From Didymella arachidicola (lineage: Eukaryota > Ascomycota > Dothideomycetes > Pleosporales > Didymellaceae), in NCBI GenBank assembly GCA_016630955.3, contig CM050002.1, forward strand, positions 558,001 through 622,000: a stretch of 64,000 nucleotides of DNA. Direction: 5' to 3'. The first letter of the stretch is position 1, and every line of letters begins with the position of its first letter. Position numbers and translations under genes: made by a program. A model generated the notes under the pieces. That model did no database searches and had not been told where the DNA came from. It worked only from the letters and a program-made list of their open reading frames with translations. Shown in pieces: positions 1 to 12,100 of this stretch.

Positions 1-313
1 CTCACTGTCCAGTTGCTAACTACATTCGGAAATTTGAGGGCGGACTTGTACAAGCGGAAGGGCGGGCAATTGCGTGCAAAAGGCGGCTGATGGCGATGAG
101 CTCCACACGACAGAATCAATAAGAGCACACGTTGTGCCACTTCACGAATACACACTCGATGACACAGAACACAGCTTTTAGATGTGAAACCATTGCTTCT
201 TGACCACTACTCTACGTGGTTGGGTATACGCTCATCAACAGTCAACTAACATTACATTTTGGTTCCTCAAATGGTACCTCCTCAACGCCAAACCCCAAAC
301 TCTCCCGATACGC
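1..313. other. Left-edge non-coding stretch, 3' side of the nucleoside transporter
   Basis: I see no gene, repeat or RNA structure I can support here. The stretch lies downstream of the transporter stop codon, so it probably holds that gene's 3' UTR and terminator. Confidence 0.4.
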
Positions 314-2325
314 TTATGCACCGCTCGAGAATTTCGCCTGGTCAGTGACGACCAAACCGGCAATACTGGCACTGGACAATGTCGAGAAGACACCAGAGAT
401 GAGAGCAGACATGGCGAGCCGAGAAACATCACCGCTGCGACCAGGACTGATCTGGCTGAGCACACCGATCTGAGTACCAAGGGAACCAATGTTACCGAAA
501 CCGCAAAGCGCATAGGTGGCGATGAGGCGGGACCGAGGAGAAAGTCCGTGGTATGGGGATTCGGGCTCGTCGTTCGCCTGAAGCATAGTGAAGGCAACGA
601 ACTCGTTGGTGATGACCTTGACACCGATGAGACGACCGACAAGGAGCAGATCGTTGCCCTGGCGAGATACACCAAGCAGGAAAGCAACCGGGTAGAAGAC
701 GTATCCGAGAATGAGCTCAAGGGTAAGATCGTACTCGCCATCGAGGTTGATGTAGCGGCCCCACCAGGTGAGAAGACCATCGACCAGAGCAAGGAGTGCA
801 ATGATACACAGGAGTGTGGAGAGGATCATACCAGCAATCTTGAGACCGAGCCAAGCACCGTTGGCAAAGGCGTGGAGAGCGTTGGCAGCTTTGTGCTCGT
901 CGTCATCGGGAACGACGACGCGTCCAGCGGTAAGAGACTCTTCAGTCTCGGGGTAACGAAGCTTAGACAGGGCCAGCGAAGCTGGGATACTCATGACACA
1001 AGAGGAGATCAGAGCCTGAGGGTTCAGTCCCATTCCAATGTAGGCCACAAGGACGGAACCAGCAATGGTAGCGAAACCAGAGCACATGACCTGGTGAAGC
1101 TCGGCCATTGTCAAGTGGGCGACGAAAGGCCTAATCAACATAGCGGATTCACCTTGGCCGATGAAAGGCGAGGCGGAAGCAACAACAGCCTCGGCACCCG
1201 AGACCTTCATCGCCCAGAAGAAGAAAACAGCGAACTTGCTAATGAACCACTGGACGAGACCCCAGTAGTAGAGGAGCTGGACGATCGAGACGAAGAAGAT
1301 GATCGCAGGAAGGACACTGAAGAAGAAATAGGTGTTTGCTGCGATTTCGGCAGTTGTCAGGAAAGCAACACCATCCTTGGCGAATCCCAGGAGCTCACGA
1401 GCGAGTGTAGAGATGAAGTTGAAGATGTCGTAACCAACACCAGTTCTCAGGACGAAGAGTGCGATGATGAACTGCATCAGCATTCCGACAATGACGGTGT
1501 GCCAGTTGATCGCCTTCCTGTTTCGGGAAGTTGCCCAGAAACCGAAGATGAAGACGGCAAGACCGAAAAGAGAAATAGCACGGTTGGCACGCGTGTTGTC
1601 CTCGCTCTCCTCGCTGGCCATAGAACCAACAATGATGACGGCGATAGTAAGTGCGGCACCAGCAGGAACACGCAGCTTCTGGGGGATCAGCTCTCCGATC
1701 CTGACTCCGGTGTTGTTCCACACCCAGTGCATTGGCTTAGTGACGATGGTGATGGGAACATGGCATGTGATGATGCGGAGCATGATCGCCAACCAGAACA
1801 AGAACGGAATGACCCAATTCTTGTCGTTGCGGTGCAAGACAACGGATGCGATCCACCAGCTAACAAAGTCAGTCCAAACCGCTTTCACAGCTTGATATCA
1901 CGAGGCATGGCTCACCCAGTGAAAAGAGCCGCAAAAAAAATATGCACGGCCCATCTGTACTGCCTGTAGAGCGAGCCCAAAGACCATTTGCTCTTCTTCT
2001 CAACTTCGACCTCGGGGTCCGTGGAGCTGCCGCGCGTGCCCTTCTCCTCGTAGTCGATATCGGCATTCTTCTCAAACGCGCCCTGCTCGCGAAGGCCATG
2101 CTTCTCAGGCACGCGGTGGTGCAGGCCGTGATCTTGCGCACTCGGGTCAGGGATATTGCTCTTCTCATCCGTGGTTCCGGTCGTGTACACGATGTGATCA
2201 TCGTGCACAGCACGTGGGCTGTGGTGCACGTGCTCATGCTGGTGTTCCTGGGAGACGTGGAGAGCCAGGTCGTTGCTGGGCGCAACACCCTGTTGGGCCG
2301 ACGCGTTGTGCTCGTGGTGGGCCAT
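314..2325 (-). CDS. Concentrative nucleoside transporter (CNT family)
   Basis: This is a plasma-membrane cation-coupled nucleoside symporter of the CNT (SLC28) family, 651 aa in two exons: 2325-1916 and 1859-314. The 56-nt intron (1860-1915) starts GTGAGC, ends TTAG, and rejoins the frame as Thr-Gly-Trp-Trp. I start at the ATG at 2325, which has a good CAACATGGC context; the open frame reaches 2358 but only by a TTG. The first 100 or so residues are cytosolic and histidine-rich. About ten or more hydrophobic segments follow, and the CNT signature GVKVITNEFVAF lies in the C-terminal half. Family and topology are clear, but the sequence does not tell purine from pyrimidine preference. A long frame on the opposite strand is a composition shadow. 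Confidence 0.93.
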
Positions 2326-3118
2326 GTTGAAAGTGGGCACAAGAGCAATTCCTGTCAACGACGTTGAAACGAGCGAGGAATTGTTGGCTAAGGTTGTCGA
2401 ACGGGTCGGCCACGAAGAAATTATATTTTCGCACAGTGATGTGCGCTACCACCGAAGTGGAGGGCATCATCCACACCCGGCCCAGACTACAACCTCGATG
2501 CCCCTTCCGCTTTGCACTTGGCAACTTCCTCTTTCGATCTGGCCGGAGCGTAATGGAACGACAATTCATTGGCCCCCGGTCATCTCCGCCAGGTCCAGGG
2601 TCTCTAGGATCATCTCACGAGATGCTCACTCGCTGCTGCACGCACGGACGCCTTTGTGTGAATTTCACCAAGCACCGGCGTTCTTACCACGATTTGGCAA
2701 CGCTGACTGGGATTGTTATCTTTCCCCAGTCCTGATAGCCACAACCCAACCAATCAGCGGTCCGAACGTGCTGTCAAAAGGCTTGGCAAGTGATAAGCGG
2801 AGGCAAAACTACGCGGGGCTTCGGTTGAGGCGCCTTTCCGGGAAAGGCGCGTTTTCTCGAACACTTCACTTGGGCAGAACATCGTCGTTCACTCCGAGGA
2901 GTGGACGCTCGTTGGACCCTGGGATGCGGCGTTCCATAGCAGGACAGCATCAGGGACGACCTCCTGCAGCATTCGACAGCTGAGACTGGGAGCGTGGGCG
3001 TGAAACATTTTCAAACATCTGGAGCATTTTCGTTGTGTGGTGCAAGCGCCAACCTGCGGCGCTGATCTTTGTGCAAAGATGACTGTAGTTTGACGCCGGT
3101 GGACCGCCGTCTTTGCCC
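2326..3118. other. Intergenic region upstream of the nucleoside transporter
   Basis: This should hold the transporter promoter. Open frames on both strands lack splice signals or family motifs, and I support none of them as genes. Confidence 0.35.
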
Positions 3119-3789
3119 CTATCGACAAGATGCATAACACCACGCAGCGCCTGGTACGAAACGGCGTGCGCATGTTCTTCGAGTCGCGTTTCTCGAAGTT
3201 ATCAGCGAAGCTGGGCTTGGCCAAGGATGCCTCCAGTATTCCGATAACCAGGTCGACGCTAGCCCAATGCTACCGTCAGGCGCGCGGGTGTCGAGCTTGT
3301 AGATGATGCGTGCGGGGATGCCGTTATCACATCGACGCTTGCAGACAATTGCCCCGTCTTGACAGTAGCGGAGGTCGCCTGGTGTTACATTTTTGAACGA
3401 AACGTTAGAGAACGCCAACGCGCCATGTGGTGGTTCGATAGAGCTTGTCTGCACGACTTCAAGCAATCCGATCTCTTGGAGCAACACACGCAGGCCTGGC
3501 TTGGCTGATTTGCATTTCCCCCACAGTGGGACTACAGCCGCACGTCCGTACACAGTAGCATGTGTGTCTTGACACATAGCGTTGGTTTGCTGGAAACCTC
3601 GGGACGGGTTGTTGAGGCTCTGGATCGTACAGCACACCGAAGGCCATGTCTAGACATTCCACTTCGAAGAGCCCCCGTATTCTTGTTGTCAGCTTCCAAC
3701 AGGAACACGAACTTCGACTTCTTCGCAACAAAATGGACTTGACATCGATCAGAGAAAGTAACAGGAAGATTTGCCATCCAGGACTGCAA
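3119..3789 (-). pseudogene. Possible degenerate or unrecognised coding region
   Basis: Three overlapping minus-strand frames each have protein-like composition over part of this stretch. One runs from an ATG near 3777 (MANLPVTFSD...), a second has an acidic-proline middle part, and a third covers 3119-3530. They cannot be joined by clear GT-AG introns. This fits a frameshifted relic or a lineage-specific gene whose exons I cannot resolve. I recognise no domain. The adjacent MITE suggests the region tolerates insertions. It could also be chance open sequence. Confidence 0.2.
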
Positions 3790-3801
3790 ATATGCTACCT
3801 A

Positions 3802-4018
3802 CTGTGGTAGGGGGCATAAATATTGTGGGTGGGTCTTAGACGGCCTGTTGGACGTACTTACGTATTAAAATCTTTATAGCTTGTAACTGGATAGATAGCT
3901 TATAAGTCAGCTGTTAAAGCTTTTCTATTAGACAGAAGAATAAATAACAAGCTCTGTGTTTCGGCCCGCACCCCTGGACGCTGTTCCCCACCCACAATAC
4001 TTATGCCCTCTACCACAG
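3802..4018. mobile_element. MITE with about 34-bp terminal inverted repeats and a TA target duplication
   Basis: The left end (3802-3835) and right end (3984-4018) are inverted repeats differing at only a few positions. Each starts CTGTGGTAG and continues through a GGGCATAA core to ATTGTGGGTGGG. Both ends are flanked directly by TA (3800-3801 and 4019-4020), the target duplication typical of the Tc1/mariner-pogo-Fot1 group. The 217-bp element has an AT-rich centre and no coding capacity, so it would be non-autonomous. The superfamily call rests on the TA flank and is inference. Confidence 0.85.
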
Positions 4019-4020
4019 TA

Positions 4021-5401
4021 GCGTACGATAGATCGCATACTTGGACATGCGAGACGTAATCCACCATCGAAATGAACGGCCACGGAATACCATTACCAAA
4101 ATGTTATCTTAGTGCGGTCGCGAAAGTGGCACGGTCAATGTTCAATTTCTTCCAATCATCACATGTCTCAACACCAGCCTTTGTGCAACGCCATACCAAG
4201 AGATGGCATTCTGGCACACCGAGGCTTCTGGAATGCCAGTCTTCGGCAGTCTGCGAAAATCGTCGGAGTGATACGCGCAACAGGATCCAAGACGATTGTC
4301 ATTTCCAGCCTTACGTAGGTGACGGGTGCTCCATGCTGACTGCCACAGATAAGCATCAATGCACTACACTGCACCAAGTGGGCCTTTACACGCGCCCTGC
4401 GGCACATGCATGCGGTGTCAATGGCTCGCGTGGTGCGCCTGGAACAATATCGCGGAGACTCTTCGACCTTCACGGCACTTGACCTGCGGTCCTTTCAATG
4501 GACCTGCGGTCCTTCCAAAGCACCCTGGATCGGCCCATGGGTTCACTCAGAGCAGCATTCTAATGAGATGAGAATACCTGCCTTGCTCCACCTCGCTGCT
4601 ATCCGGATCACAGTGCCAACATCTGCATCATCTCTTCAGAAAACATTTCATGTTACTGAGCGAAAATCGCATCCGGTCCCTCGACTACAGAATACCACAG
4701 CCTGCCATGGGCTCGAGGCAACGCAAGAAGAGACTGCAATGCTAAGATCCACGTACTCGTGTGAATGTCTGTCCTACCTGGGCCTTCATCAAGTGGCGAC
4801 TGGAAGAAGTCTTCATCTTGGATCATGCAACAGCAGAATCCTCGGGAGATGTTATCAAAGTACTCTATCACCAAACCCTAGAGACTGTATTGAGCAAAGA
4901 GAGTGTTCAACCATGCAGCTGCTCTGACACAACAAGAGTGGCAGTCATTGCACTGTTAAAAGCCTCCGATGTCACCAGTCCTTCGTCCAGAAAGCGAGAC
5001 ATGAAGAGGTGCACATGTTGAATTTTTATTATAGCGCATACTGACGATCTTAGTACTGACGATTGCTCCACAGAATACCACGCCTCTGAACTTCCTACTG
5101 CCAGTCCCTGTTCAGCCGTTGAAGCTTTTTTGAGAAATAGCCCTGGTGAGCACTTGGAGGACGCCACAGTCTCTCGTACTGCGGCGGTCGTATTGCACGG
5201 AATTGTCGTCCTGGTGCCTCCCTTGCGACTCGCCGCCTGCTCACCACATACACTTTATACGATCATTCCCTGTGCAAGGCCTCCCGTTCACTAACCCCTG
5301 CACAAGCAGCTCGTCATCTTATGACGTCACGCCTGTGGGAATTATAGATACCAGCAGTGCTTTCCTGTAGGTTCGAAGCCTGTGAACAGTCTACTCCAAA
5401 G
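4021..5401. other. Gene-poor stretch between the MITE and the esterase gene
   Basis: Short frames on both strands (for example plus 4761-5021 and minus 4168-4473) have no motif or convincing splice partner. A near-perfect 19-nt direct duplication containing GACCTGCGGTCCTT lies at about 4484-4520. A CRE-like TGACGTCA palindrome at 5322-5329 sits about 75 nt before the esterase start and is a candidate promoter site. Confidence 0.35.
5322..5329. promoter_or_regulatory. CRE-like palindrome TGACGTCA upstream of the esterase gene
   Basis: A perfect 8-bp ATF/CREB-type half-site palindrome lies 72 nt before the ATG at 5402. A second copy sits in the HET/het-c promoter at 9048. Function is inferred from the motif only. 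Confidence 0.3.
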
Positions 5402-6520
5402 ATGTTAACCGTTGTTGTGACTCTCTTAGCCCAGACAGTCTTTGCTGTTCCATTTCCACCGCCAACGGGACCGTATCATGTAGGATACACACAACATGTC
5501 TTCAACCATACTACACCAAACGACCCTGTAGCTCCCCCAAACGCATATTTAATCCTACTAGGAACGCTATACTATCCAACCGCGGATATACCTATCCCAG
5601 GAAACAATACAACGCCCTACCTCGACCCCACCACCGCCGCCCTCTGGGGCAACATCTTGCAATACCCCAACAACTCCATCCAAAGCCTTACAACATGGAA
5701 TGTCTTTAAAGGCCTGCCATTAGATACCAAAGCCCGGAAACCGACCGTTATCTTCTCTCCTGGCGGTGGCGAGAACGCAATCATGTACAGCGCGCTGACC
5801 TCCGATCTCGCGTCCCACGGCTATACAGTGCTCGCTCTCGACCATCCCGGCGAGACACCATACCTGCAGCTTCCAGATGGTAGAGAGAGCGTGTACGGCA
5901 TCGACATCACGGCGGTGTGGAACCGCACGCTGCAGGAGGCTGTGTACCATATGCGGGTTGCTGATATCCTTGCTGCTGTGAGAGACTTGTATCCACCTCT
6001 GGTGCAGGAATTCAATGCGCCGTTCAACACGACGCATTACATTGCAATCGGCCATTCGCTTGGTGGTGCTGCGGCAGCTGGCGCATTGGCAGTTGAGGAG
6101 TCGATTATCGGGGGCGTGAATCTGGATGGGCTGTTTGTCGATACCATGGATGTCAAGAAGCCGTTCTTGATGCTGGCAGGGGCCGAACATACGCCCGAGA
6201 TCGATCCTTCGTGGTCGCCATTTTCCATGAATCAATCCGGATGGTATCAGTGGCTTAATGTGACGGGAAGCAGTCATCAGAATTTTGCAGATCTTGGCGA
6301 CTGGGTAGACCTCCAGGGCTTACGAAACAAGACGATAACACCATCGCTGGGCACCATTTGGGGTCCGCGGATGGATTACATAGTACGTACTCTCGTCGAG
6401 ACGTTCTTCGGCTTTGTCATTGGAGAGGACACAAGGCTGGACGTGCCCAACATTCAGTTCCCAGAGATTGCGTACATCAATGGTAGTGCGGACACAGTTG
6501 GTGCGGGCTATCACTTGTAA
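5402..6520 (+). CDS. Secreted PAF-acetylhydrolase-like alpha/beta-hydrolase
   Basis: This single-exon gene encodes 372 aa. A signal peptide (MLTVVVTLLAQTVFA, then VPFPPP) and many N-X-S/T sites indicate secretion with N-glycosylation. The fold is the PAF acetylhydrolase type (1-alkyl-2-acetylglycerophosphocholine esterase). The nucleophile is Ser219 in GHSLGG, the acid is probably Asp242 in NLDGL, and the base is His292 in SSHQNF. The Ser-Asp spacing of 23 residues equals that of human plasma PAF-AH (Ser273/Asp296). A likely substrate is a short-chain phospholipid or other ester, but it is unproven. The open frame begins upstream with GTG; I chose the first ATG because it starts the signal peptide. 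The gene is convergent with the HET-domain gene, with 57 nt between stops. Confidence 0.88.
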   Translation: MLTVVVTLLAQTVFAVPFPPPTGPYHVGYTQHVFNHTTPNDPVAPPNAYLILLGTLYYPTADIPIPGNNTTPYLDPTTAALWGNILQYPNNSIQSLTTWNVFKGLPLDTKARKPTVIFSPGGGENAIMYSALTSDLASHGYTVLALDHPGETPYLQLPDGRESVYGIDITAVWNRTLQEAVYHMRVADILAAVRDLYPPLVQEFNAPFNTTHYIAIGHSLGGAAAAGALAVEESIIGGVNLDGLFVDTMDVKKPFLMLAGAEHTPEIDPSWSPFSMNQSGWYQWLNVTGSSHQNFADLGDWVDLQGLRNKTITPSLGTIWGPRMDYIVRTLVETFFGFVIGEDTRLDVPNIQFPEIAYINGSADTVGAGYHL

Positions 6521-6577
6521 GCAAAGTGGAAGGTCTGAAACAGTGGACACTACTTGGAAAGGTACCGTGAGTTCGGA

Positions 6578-8738
6578 TCATATGACGTTAAAGGAACGAA
6601 GTTTTCCGCCATTTTCATGGAAAGAAGCGTTCTGTTCACCATCCATGAACCCATGCAAATAACAACCGCCGACAACACGATGGTATCCAGAATACTGTGG
6701 GAAACCCTCCGCATACCTCTCCAAGATGACAGGCATCTTGCCACCTCCTACTATGCATACTTCGTCGCCGAATTTGCACTTATTCGTCACACCCATGTAG
6801 CCTTGCTCAGTCATGCAAACCATCCTTCCCTCAGTCACACCCCTAACTTGTGCATCCAAGCCTTCTCTGAAAACCCTTAAGCGGGCGACTTCGGGTGAAT
6901 GCGGTGGTACATCGTTGTACCATCTATACTTGCCCCATATCGAGTTTGAGTACGTGTTATCCCACTGATCGCAGTTGCGCATTGAAGCATCTTTGACCCA
7001 TGGGTCATACGCAGCCAACAAGTACTTGCCTCGAGTTCTGAAGCCCGCTTCATCCGGGTCGTCGCAAAAACGGTGAGGGTGTGCCAGAGGTTGATCTAGC
7101 CGCCGAGTTTCGAGCGTCATCACACTGTCTGCTGTGAGACAGCTGAGCCAGGCAGCTAACCACGTTGTGCCACTCATACCAGGATACGGTGTCTCAGGAT
7201 CCCGTTGACGCATGGCGAGCACAATAGCACTCTCGTCATCGAAGAGCGACCCAAATTCTGTCTGAACAGCGATGTGATCCACTGAATAGCCTTGCAGCTG
7301 TAGAACATCGAACCCGCCAGATTCGTGTCTAAAGCCAGGCGCAGTCGCCATCAAGCCACGGTCAGCATGGAAGAGCCCGTAAATCTGAGTCCACAGAAGC
7401 GAATCGAAATCAAGCTGGGTCCCTTGGAGAACTGTCCAATCTATTGCCCAAGACTGAGTCTCAGGATGCGTTCCTTTGCAAGCGGAAATCGAGAGAGGAA
7501 GCAGGTCGAGTTTCTGCTCTATATGTTGTTGGGTGATAGTCTTGTACAGATCTGCTGGGCGACCATTGTAGTCTGGCTGGCGCCCAAAGTCATTCGTACT
7601 TGTGGAACCGTGGGTACTATTAGCCCCAGTACCCCGCATGAAGTCTGACACTCCAATCAAAGAATACACTTGGTCGTGAGAAACCGTCGCAGCACGCCTC
7701 GACAGCTCTTGTCGAAGTTCGGCTAGGGTTAGATTGACCACATGGCCACGGATCTGTTCGCGAACGCTTGCAGTGTTTATAAATGGCGATATGAGTTTCT
7801 CGAGAATTTCCGTGTTTGCCTTATGATCGGTCTCTACGTAGTATGGGTGTTGCTTCCGCTGTAAGTGCGCAGTGTTGGCCAACGCAAAAGTGTCCAAAGG
7901 TAGAGAGACTGGACCCATCAGTATGGTTACTTCGGGAGCAAGTACAACTTCCTGAATAACCCACAGTCTATCAAACCTAGCCTAGTCAATGCGGACCCCT
8001 CAATATGAAGATGGTCACGTACCATGGGTTTTTCACGATGGCGTGGAGCACCCGTTCGAAGTGGTCTTTGAGGCGAACGTCGCTTGTGGGATTCCAGTGT
8101 GTATAAGACTCACGCACAAAGTCGTCGCGCTCCGCTATAAACTGTAAGAACAAGCAGATTCGTAGGAGCGCTTCACTCTGGGGCAACGCGGTAAGCGCTC
8201 CCTGAAAGTCAGCGCCACCCTCGGCATATGATGGTAGATCGCAGCTGTTGAAGACTGTGGGTATATCATAGCAGCGACCATGCTCAGTCGTGGTACTACC
8301 CTCAGGCCAGATGTCCGACGCGAACTCAAGTTCACCCAGCCAAACATTTACGCGCTTGGACAGAGAGTATATCTCGCCCATCATTGGAACCTGAGAGTTG
8401 CGCTCTGCAATCGATTCTTGGTTGATACCTATCGCATCTACCCAGACAGTAACGGCATTTCCTCTGCCGTGCGCCCTTAATCGTCGCAGAGCTGTGAAGA
8501 GGTTTGGTCGTACCCAAAAAGGGCATCCTCTAAGACTGATCTTGTCACTTGCTTTCTCCTGACCCCAGACATATGACAGAGCTGAATAATTGGGGCGATC
8601 ATCAAGGGAGGCGACCTCAAAGTCGCAGCGGATGAGTTCGTACCATCCAGCTGGGTGTAAGATGAGTAGCCTGATTTCGCTGCGTTCCGCGTCAAGAGGC
8701 AGCGCCTCGTACAGCGGTATCAGGTTGGGGTCGTCCAT
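6578..8738 (-). CDS. HET-domain (heterokaryon incompatibility) protein
   Basis: This encodes 704 aa in two exons, 8738-8023 and 7976-6578. The 46-nt intron (7977-8022, GTACGT...CTAG) rejoins as P-W-F-D-R-L-W-V-I-Q-E, the canonical third HET block. The first two blocks are also present: NYSALSYVWG near residue 55 and WVDAIGINQ, followed by ER, QV, M and IY...VWLG. In this family the HET domain triggers programmed cell death when partner proteins signal nonself. The remaining 450 or so residues carry no NACHT or WD repeats that I recognise. Start is the ATG at 8738; the open frame upstream has only GTG. The gene is divergent from het-c with 449 bp between starts, like pin-c/het-c in Neurospora. 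Confidence 0.9.
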
Positions 8739-9187
8739 TTCTGTAACCTCCAAATGATCGGTAAATAACACAAGGCTTAGCCGATCGAAATGCTCGCAAC
8801 GTGCAATTTAAAGGTCTGTTGGTAAGGGCGAATAGACAAGGGCGTGCGTCTTCCTCCACGGCAGGGCTGACGATCAAGGGTCCAAACAAACCGAAGACGC
8901 GACTAGCCTCCCGTTCATTCCGAATTATGGGGAAACCGCGCAACAGCAACACCCCTGTGCAATAGCAGTGCTTCTTCGAGATGATTAGTATATGTGCTGC
9001 GACGAACGGTGATCAGTTCAAGCTTCCTATTCACATGGAACCCCACGTGACGTCAGAGCAGTGCCCCGCCATGTTGAAACCCTTGGCAAAAGTCCCCACG
9101 CAGCCCAAAGCTCACCGACACAGGAGAGCTTTCTCCCACTAACACCTACACGACCTATTTTACTCTGAGATCACGATAGCACACACG
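8739..9187. promoter_or_regulatory. Shared divergent promoter of the HET gene and het-c
   Basis: This 449-bp gap separates two head-to-head start codons. At 9044-9055 an E-box CACGTG overlaps a CRE-like TGACGTCA, 133 nt before the het-c ATG. Co-regulation of the two genes is inferred from the arrangement. Confidence 0.4.
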
Positions 9188-12100
9188 ATGCCATCGGGAT
9201 TGACATTCAGCGATATCTGGCTCCCATGCCTTCTGCTTCTCGTGTTCTGGGCTCGCCCTACTCACGCCTTCGGCGCTGGTAACATTGCCAGCTTGAGTGC
9301 CATTGAGGGGCAGAACTGGCGCCATGGAGACATTGAAGACACACTGCTTACCTTGCTGATATCGAGCCGGACCGGAAAGAAGTTCAGCAAGATGGACGTC
9401 AAGCGAGTGTACTTCGGCAACTGGTTGCGGGACTACTCGCAGGCCGTCGACGTGGGCACCGTCAAGATGGTGTCTGCTGAGGCTATCCGTATCTTGCTCT
9501 GGGTGCTGGGCTTCCTCAGCTTTGGATACGGTACCAAGGAGTTTGAAGTTACCAGGGACAGGCTCGGCTGCTACCGTCCTGAAGAGCACATTGATGTATG
9601 TCTCCTCACTTGCCCCGGAATGTTGATCTGACTTCGTAAAGAACCCCAAGGACTACGCCGACAACCTCGATGCTCGAGACTACGACCGCCGCCTGCGAGG
9701 ACCCGTTGATGAGCGCCGCGAACTGAGCGTCGACGAGCGCACCGGCCTGAAGAACTACATTGCCTCTGAGGATGCGGGCATTACAACATCAGCTGGCATG
9801 GTCCGCGACCTGCTAAGGCGCTGCATTGACCTTGGTCGTCGTTCTGGAGGACGTGGACCTGACTTCCACGAGGCTCTACGTCTGCTCGGTACTGCGACTC
9901 ACTGCTTGGAAGACTACTCGGCCCACTCGAACTACACTGAGCTGGCTCTGATCGAGATGGGAGAGCCCGACATCTTCCCTCACGTTGGTCGTAACGCTCG
10001 CGTTTACGTCCAAGAGGCACAAAAAGAGGTCTACCCCATCGTCACTGGTACTTTCGGTGGTGTCGACTTCCTGCACTCCGTGTGCGGTGAGATTACCGAC
10101 AAGGCCACCCAGTCTGAGCTGCAGGAGCTCCAGAGCGCCATCACAAATGCTGACCGAACAAAGAACAAGAGCAAGATCAAGGACTTGCTGAGCCAGCTTC
10201 CTGACGGCATCTTTGGCGGCAAGGACCAGTCTGGCAAGGCTGACGAGCTCGAGGAGAACGCTAATGCTGCGGCCATGGGCAACTTGCACGTTACACCCAA
10301 GGAGCCAGAGGCCTTCACCGAGCAGGTCGGCGAGATGGTTAAGCAGATCTACCCCATCATGGAATTCCATGACGAGATCATGCAGTCTATTGCCGAGTTC
10401 GTTGAGCAAATACCCGTCCTTCCTGAGCTCATCGAGCAGGTCCAGGACCAGGTCTCGATCTTCGTTTTCAGCCTCCTCGCTCCCTACGTCCTTCCCATCC
10501 TCGATCAGGTCAAGACGGAGCTTGAGGAGGGCTCAACAGAGGTCATTGCCAGCTCTCGCGAGAAGCAGCACATCGTCTTCAACGATGATGAGTCGACCGA
10601 CCCGACCCATTCCATGCTGTCCAAGGATCACTTCTCCAACCTCCTGAATGAGCCTGCCGGAAAAGTCGCCTCCGCCGTTCTCACCTGGGCCGTTCCACAG
10701 ATCGTCGAGTGCTGGGATGGACAGGCTGATCCCGAAGAGACCATCAGCCGTATCATAGACGGTGTCTTCCACCACCCTGCTTGCCTGCAAGGAAATGTTC
10801 GCGGCTCCGACCAGTGCCGCAACATCATGTACGGCACGGTGAAGAGCTGGTGGGACAACAACTCTGAGCGCGGCAAGGACGACCTCCGCCAGAAGCTCAG
10901 CCGTCGTGGTGTACAGAACGGCGACAACCATAAGCCCGGTGTCGAGGACAAGGGTCACGGATGCGGCAAGCCTCTTGGTATGGCGAATGACTTCGGTAAC
11001 GTCAAGGGCGGCAAGGGATCGAATTCGGTTCCCCTCCAGCAGGCCACCGATCATGTCGCCCAGCTTGCTAGTGAGGCTGCTGGCGGTGGTGCTCTCGGAG
11101 GCCTTGTCGGCGGTCTTGTTGCTGGTGTTGGTGGCTCACTTCTGGGTGATGCCTTTGGCGGCAATGAGAAGAAGAGCAGTAGCAACCAAAGCTACGGTCA
11201 GGACGGATCCTACACCCAGTCTTATTCCGAGTCTGGTCATCATAAGAAGCAGTCATACGGCGACTCTGAGCGATACGGTCAGGCTCAGTACCAGCAGACG
11301 CAGTATGGCGATGGTGGACGTCGTGAGGAGTATCGCCGCCAGGAGCAGGATGAGCAAGGTGGATCTTATAGCTACCAGCAGAAGGTTGAGACCTCCAGCT
11401 ACAGCAGCGGCGGTGGCTATGAGCGTCGTGAGGAACGCCAAGTCCAGAGCGGCAACGAATGGCAGTCCGAGGAGCGCCGCGAGGGCTTCGACCGCCAGGG
11501 TCAGTACTACAACGAAGAGAAAGAGTAAGTCCAATCTACCCGCTGTTTCGGAAAGGCGTCTAACTAGCGCTAGGCGACGCGGTAAGTCCCACAAATCCAA
11601 GAAAGACGATTCCGACGACGACGATTCCGGCGGCGAAGATTCGTATGAGAAGCGCCAGAAGAAGGAGCGCAAGAAGCGCGAGAAGGAAGAGAAGAAGCGC
11701 AATAAGAAGAAATACGGTAGTGGCGGCGAAGACTCGGATGACGATGCTGACAAGCGTCGTTCAGGTTCTGGCGAGCACAGGCGCCGCTCGCGGTCTCGCG
11801 AGCAGGAGCACAGGCGCAAGAAGAGTAAGAGCCCGTCTCCTAAGCGCCACTCTGGCGGCTACGGCCAGTCGCACGATGCTGGTGGCTACGGCCAAGAACG
11901 CAGATACGGTGAGGAGAGCCAGGGCGGATATGGCGGGCGCCCTGGTAGCTCGGGCTACGGCCGCCAAGAAGAATCCAACTACGGAGGTGGTTACGGTCGC
12001 CAGCAAGAGAGCTCCGGCTATGGTCGTCAAGAGTCTTCAGGTTACGGAAGCTACTCTGGCGGTTATGGTGGAGGACGCCGCCAGGGTGACGAGGAGTCCT

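Noticed and set aside
200..1969. Long (589-codon) plus-strand open frame
   Set aside because: It lies fully antisense to the nucleoside transporter, is rich in D, E, R and T as expected from reverse reading of hydrophobic codons, and has no motif.
2273..2983. 236-codon plus-strand frame upstream of the transporter
   Set aside because: It overlaps the transporter's 5' coding exon, has no motif, and its composition drifts along its length.
5371..5381. GGTTCGAAGCC, resembling a tRNA B box
   Set aside because: No matching A box, acceptor stem or T-stem pairing around it.
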